Shown here in pieces: positions 50,478 through 52,520 of a stretch of 52,520 nucleotides of DNA; position 1 is the first letter of the stretch; every line of letters starts with the position of its first letter. Source of the stretch: Betaproteobacteria bacterium. Lineage in GTDB: Bacteria > Pseudomonadota > Gammaproteobacteria > Burkholderiales > SG8-41. The position numbers were made by a program, and so were the translations under genes. Below the pieces are notes generated by a model. The model searched no databases, was not told where the DNA came from, and saw only the letters and a program-made list of their open reading frames with translations. The stretch covers positions 6,443-58,962 of the forward strand of contig JAKFUS010000035.1 in NCBI GenBank assembly GCA_021732605.1, written 5' to 3'.

Positions 50478-52520
50478 GTCCTGCATCCTGGCCATCTGCA
50501 TGGCCTGTTGTGCACCCCATGCCGGCGGCAGTGATGGCCTGCTCCTCCTGCAAACAACTCCCGCACTGGGAACCAGCACCCCTCAGCTGAATCCATCCAC
50601 GCAGCCCCTCCCAGCGCCATTGCAGCTTGCACAAAGTGGCGATCTGCGCACCGATTCGTCAGTTTCCCGGGCATCGGTCGCACTGATGACCGTGCGCATC
50701 AACGGACGAGAATTAAGCGATGTTTACCGTATCCTGCAACTTGCGGACGGCAGCCTGCTGATTAGCGTCGGGGATTTGCAGCGCTGGCGTCTGAGGTTGC
50801 CGAAAGCCATCACCCTGCACCAGGGAGAACCATACATCGCCTTGTCCGGCATTGATGGGCTCTCCTACAGTCTGGATACCGGCAGGCAGGAATTGGCGTT
50901 ACGGGCGGCACCGGCATTATTTGAGGAAGAACGCATCACCCTCTCGCGGGATCGCAGCGCCCCGCCGGTTCAGCCTGGATGGGGAAGTTTTCTGAATTAC
51001 GACATCCTCGCCCAGCGCACGAATCAGATCGATACATTGAACGGACTCGCCGAACTGGGGGTGTTCAGCCCCTGGGGGGTGGCCACCAGCACGCACCTCA
51101 ACGAAGATCAGGGCCAGCGGCGGCGAAGCTTGCGTCTTGAAACAACATTTACACGCGATCTCCCTTACCAGCGCAGCAGCCTGCGATTGGGAGACACGCA
51201 GACCAGACCCGGCATCACCGGCACCGGCGTGCGTTTTGGCGGCACCCAGTGGACCACCAACTTTGCCACGCAGCCTGGATTCATCCCCTATCCACTGCCC
51301 GCACTCCGCGGCGAAGCTGCAGTGCCGTCGGCAGTGGAAATTTTTGTCAATAACGCATTGAACACCCGCAGTGAAGTGAGGCCGGGACCCTTTGAAATCA
51401 CCAGACTGCCGGTGATCACCGGCCAGGGCGAAGTGCGCCTTGTACAGCGGGATTTCCTCGGGCGTGAAGTGATCAGCGTCGTACCCTATTACGTGAGTCC
51501 GCAACTGCTGCAGCAGGGACTGGATGATTTCTCCTACCAGGCCGGTATGGTCCGCGAAAACTTCGGCCTTGAAAGTGATGACTACGGCCGCGCATTTTTT
51601 TCCGGCCTGCACCGTTACGGGATATCAAATCGCCTGACCGGAGAAGCCCGGATGGAACTGCTGTCCGACCAGCAGACGCTGGGACTCGGCGGCAGCTATC
51701 TTTACCGGGAGATCGGCACCCTCAGCACTGCCGCTGCCGTCAGTCATTCTCCCGCCGGCACCGGACACCTGACACTGCTGCAGCTTGAACGCCAGACTCA
51801 GCGCATGAGCGCAGGCGCCCGCTATCAGATTGCCGACGATGCATACACGCAACTGGGCAGCACTCAATTTTTCAGCGTGCCGCGAAAACAGAAAAACCTG
51901 AACCTCGGTTATTCACCGGGTATCGGCTCTTTCGGCGTCAGTTACACCGACCTGGAATACCGCAACAATCAGTCCACCCGCATCCTGTCCATGAGCTACA
52001 GCCTGCCCCTGCCCGGAGGTTTTTTTCTCAGCCTGACTGCCTTGCAAATCGAGGACAACAGCGCAAAAAACCACAGCGTCGGCCTCACACTGGTCAAAGC
52101 GATCGGCCAACGCACTACCCTGGCGGCCAATACCACACGCCAGTCGGGCAGGGATGACAGCACCCTTCAGATACAGCAGAATCTGCCGGCCGGTCCGGGC
52201 ACGGCGTTTCGGGCCCTGGTCGGGACCGGCGCCACACAGCGCGAAGAGGCCGGCATCGCTTTGCAGACCAACACCGGAAATTACAGCCTTGATGCCGGAC
52301 GGTCGGCGGGCACCGACAGCGTCCGCCTCAATGCATCCGGCGGCATAGCCGCAATCGACAGCCGGCTGGTTTTTTCGCGCAGACTTGAGGACAGCTTCGC
52401 AATGGTGAACGTGGGCGGATATGCCGGTGTTGATGTGTACCAGAACAATCAGCTGATTGCCCGCACTGACGAAGCCGGCAAAGCGCTGCTGCCGCGACTG
52501 CTGCCCTATCAGGAGAACCG
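50449..52520 (+). CDS. Fimbrial outer-membrane usher (CsuD-like), runs off the right edge
   Basis: An open frame of 690 complete codons without a stop to the window end. From an ATG at 50449 (29 bases inside the chaperone gene) a signal-like N-terminus MRIFQWKTPESCILAICMAC, with a possible cleavage after APHA, leads to the usher N-domain (VRINGRELSDVYRILQLADG). Barrel and plug regions follow: GWGSFLNYDILAQ, GVRFGGTQW, PALRGEAAVPSAVEIFVNN and LPVITGQGEVRLVQRDFLGR. It secretes and assembles SCPU-type subunits. The start is uncertain; an internal ATG at 50500 would cut the signal peptide. Confidence 0.9.
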   Translation, partial: MRIFQWKTPESCILAICMACCAPHAGGSDGLLLLQTTPALGTSTPQLNPSTQPLPAPLQLAQSGDLRTDSSVSRASVALMTVRINGRELSDVYRILQLADGSLLISVGDLQRWRLRLPKAITLHQGEPYIALSGIDGLSYSLDTGRQELALRAAPALFEEERITLSRDRSAPPVQPGWGSFLNYDILAQRTNQIDTLNGLAELGVFSPWGVATSTHLNEDQGQRRRSLRLETTFTRDLPYQRSSLRLGDTQTRPGITGTGVRFGGTQWTTNFATQPGFIPYPLPALRGEAAVPSAVEIFVNNALNTRSEVRPGPFEITRLPVITGQGEVRLVQRDFLGREVISVVPYYVSPQLLQQGLDDFSYQAGMVRENFGLESDDYGRAFFSGLHRYGISNRLTGEARMELLSDQQTLGLGGSYLYREIGTLSTAAAVSHSPAGTGHLTLLQLERQTQRMSAGARYQIADDAYTQLGSTQFFSVPRKQKNLNLGYSPGIGSFGVSYTDLEYRNNQSTRILSMSYSLPLPGGFFLSLTALQIEDNSAKNHSVGLTLVKAIGQRTTLAANTTRQSGRDDSTLQIQQNLPAGPGTAFRALVGTGATQREEAGIALQTNTGNYSLDAGRSAGTDSVRLNASGGIAAIDSRLVFSRRLEDSFAMVNVGGYAGVDVYQNNQLIARTDEAGKALLPRLLPYQEN

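Overview
The window is about 52.5 kb of GC-rich chromosome from a betaproteobacterium, most likely of the order Burkholderiales. The main reasons are six separate genes for Bug/TctC-type periplasmic solute-binding proteins (a family greatly expanded in that order), proteobacterial AcrAB/OprM-type pumps, a homodimeric E1 (AceE) and a Csu-type chaperone-usher locus. This placement is inference; there is no rRNA or other phylogenetic marker here apart from infA and hrpA.

Layout. 1-4650: three Bug genes in a row behind an Old Yellow Enzyme-type reductase, all on the minus strand. 4742-8521: the RNA helicase HrpA. 8551-11725: small exported proteins, a COG4324-type lipoprotein metalloprotease translationally coupled to a lipase-like hydrolase, and a histidine phosphatase. 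11731-18558: heptamer repeat array, TauE/SafE permease, exported dienelactone hydrolase, a trmB-sulfatase pair, and a divergent Bug-hydrolase pair. 18814-22895: cold-shock protein, infA, an Lrp regulator and a divergent aceE without aceF. 22896-25830: a lower-GC patch with two toxin-antitoxin modules, a broken glycosyltransferase-like gene and a broken antitoxin. 25884-32685: TetR regulator and a complete tripartite RND pump. 32807-33772: another Bug gene. 34042-41738: a VOC protein, then a long minus-strand cluster (pirin, WrbA-like, LigB-type dioxygenase, DedA-rhodanese, carboxymuconolactone-decarboxylase/AhpD-like, MFS, nitroreductase) divergent from a LysR gene. 41727-46043: a second RND pump without its own outer-membrane channel. 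46196-48896: FrsA-like hydrolase, Bug, thioredoxin-like protein. 49220 to the right edge: spore-coat-U pilin, chaperone and usher, the last running off the window.

Most striking result. Two neighbouring genes in the LysR-linked redox cluster each contain one in-frame TGA exactly where the family carries a redox-active cysteine. In the rhodanese domain the active-site motif reads C-S-TGA-P-N-E-A-S; in the AhpD-like protein the CxxC motif reads C-G-Y-TGA. Each TGA is followed, at the distance expected for a bacterial SECIS, by a stem-loop with G in the first two loop positions; the AhpD-like loop is GGUCC on a perfect 6-bp stem. I read both as selenoprotein genes that automatic callers would truncate or split. 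The selenocysteine machinery itself is not in the window.

Repeats. There are three sites of 7-bp tandem arrays, two of them followed by an inverted, more diverged partner array. An about 80-bp GC-rich multi-hairpin element occurs twice, once inserted in frame inside aceE. Four perfect IHF-consensus sites sit in the same A-tract context in intergenic spacers. No tRNA, rRNA, CRISPR array or transposase gene was seen.
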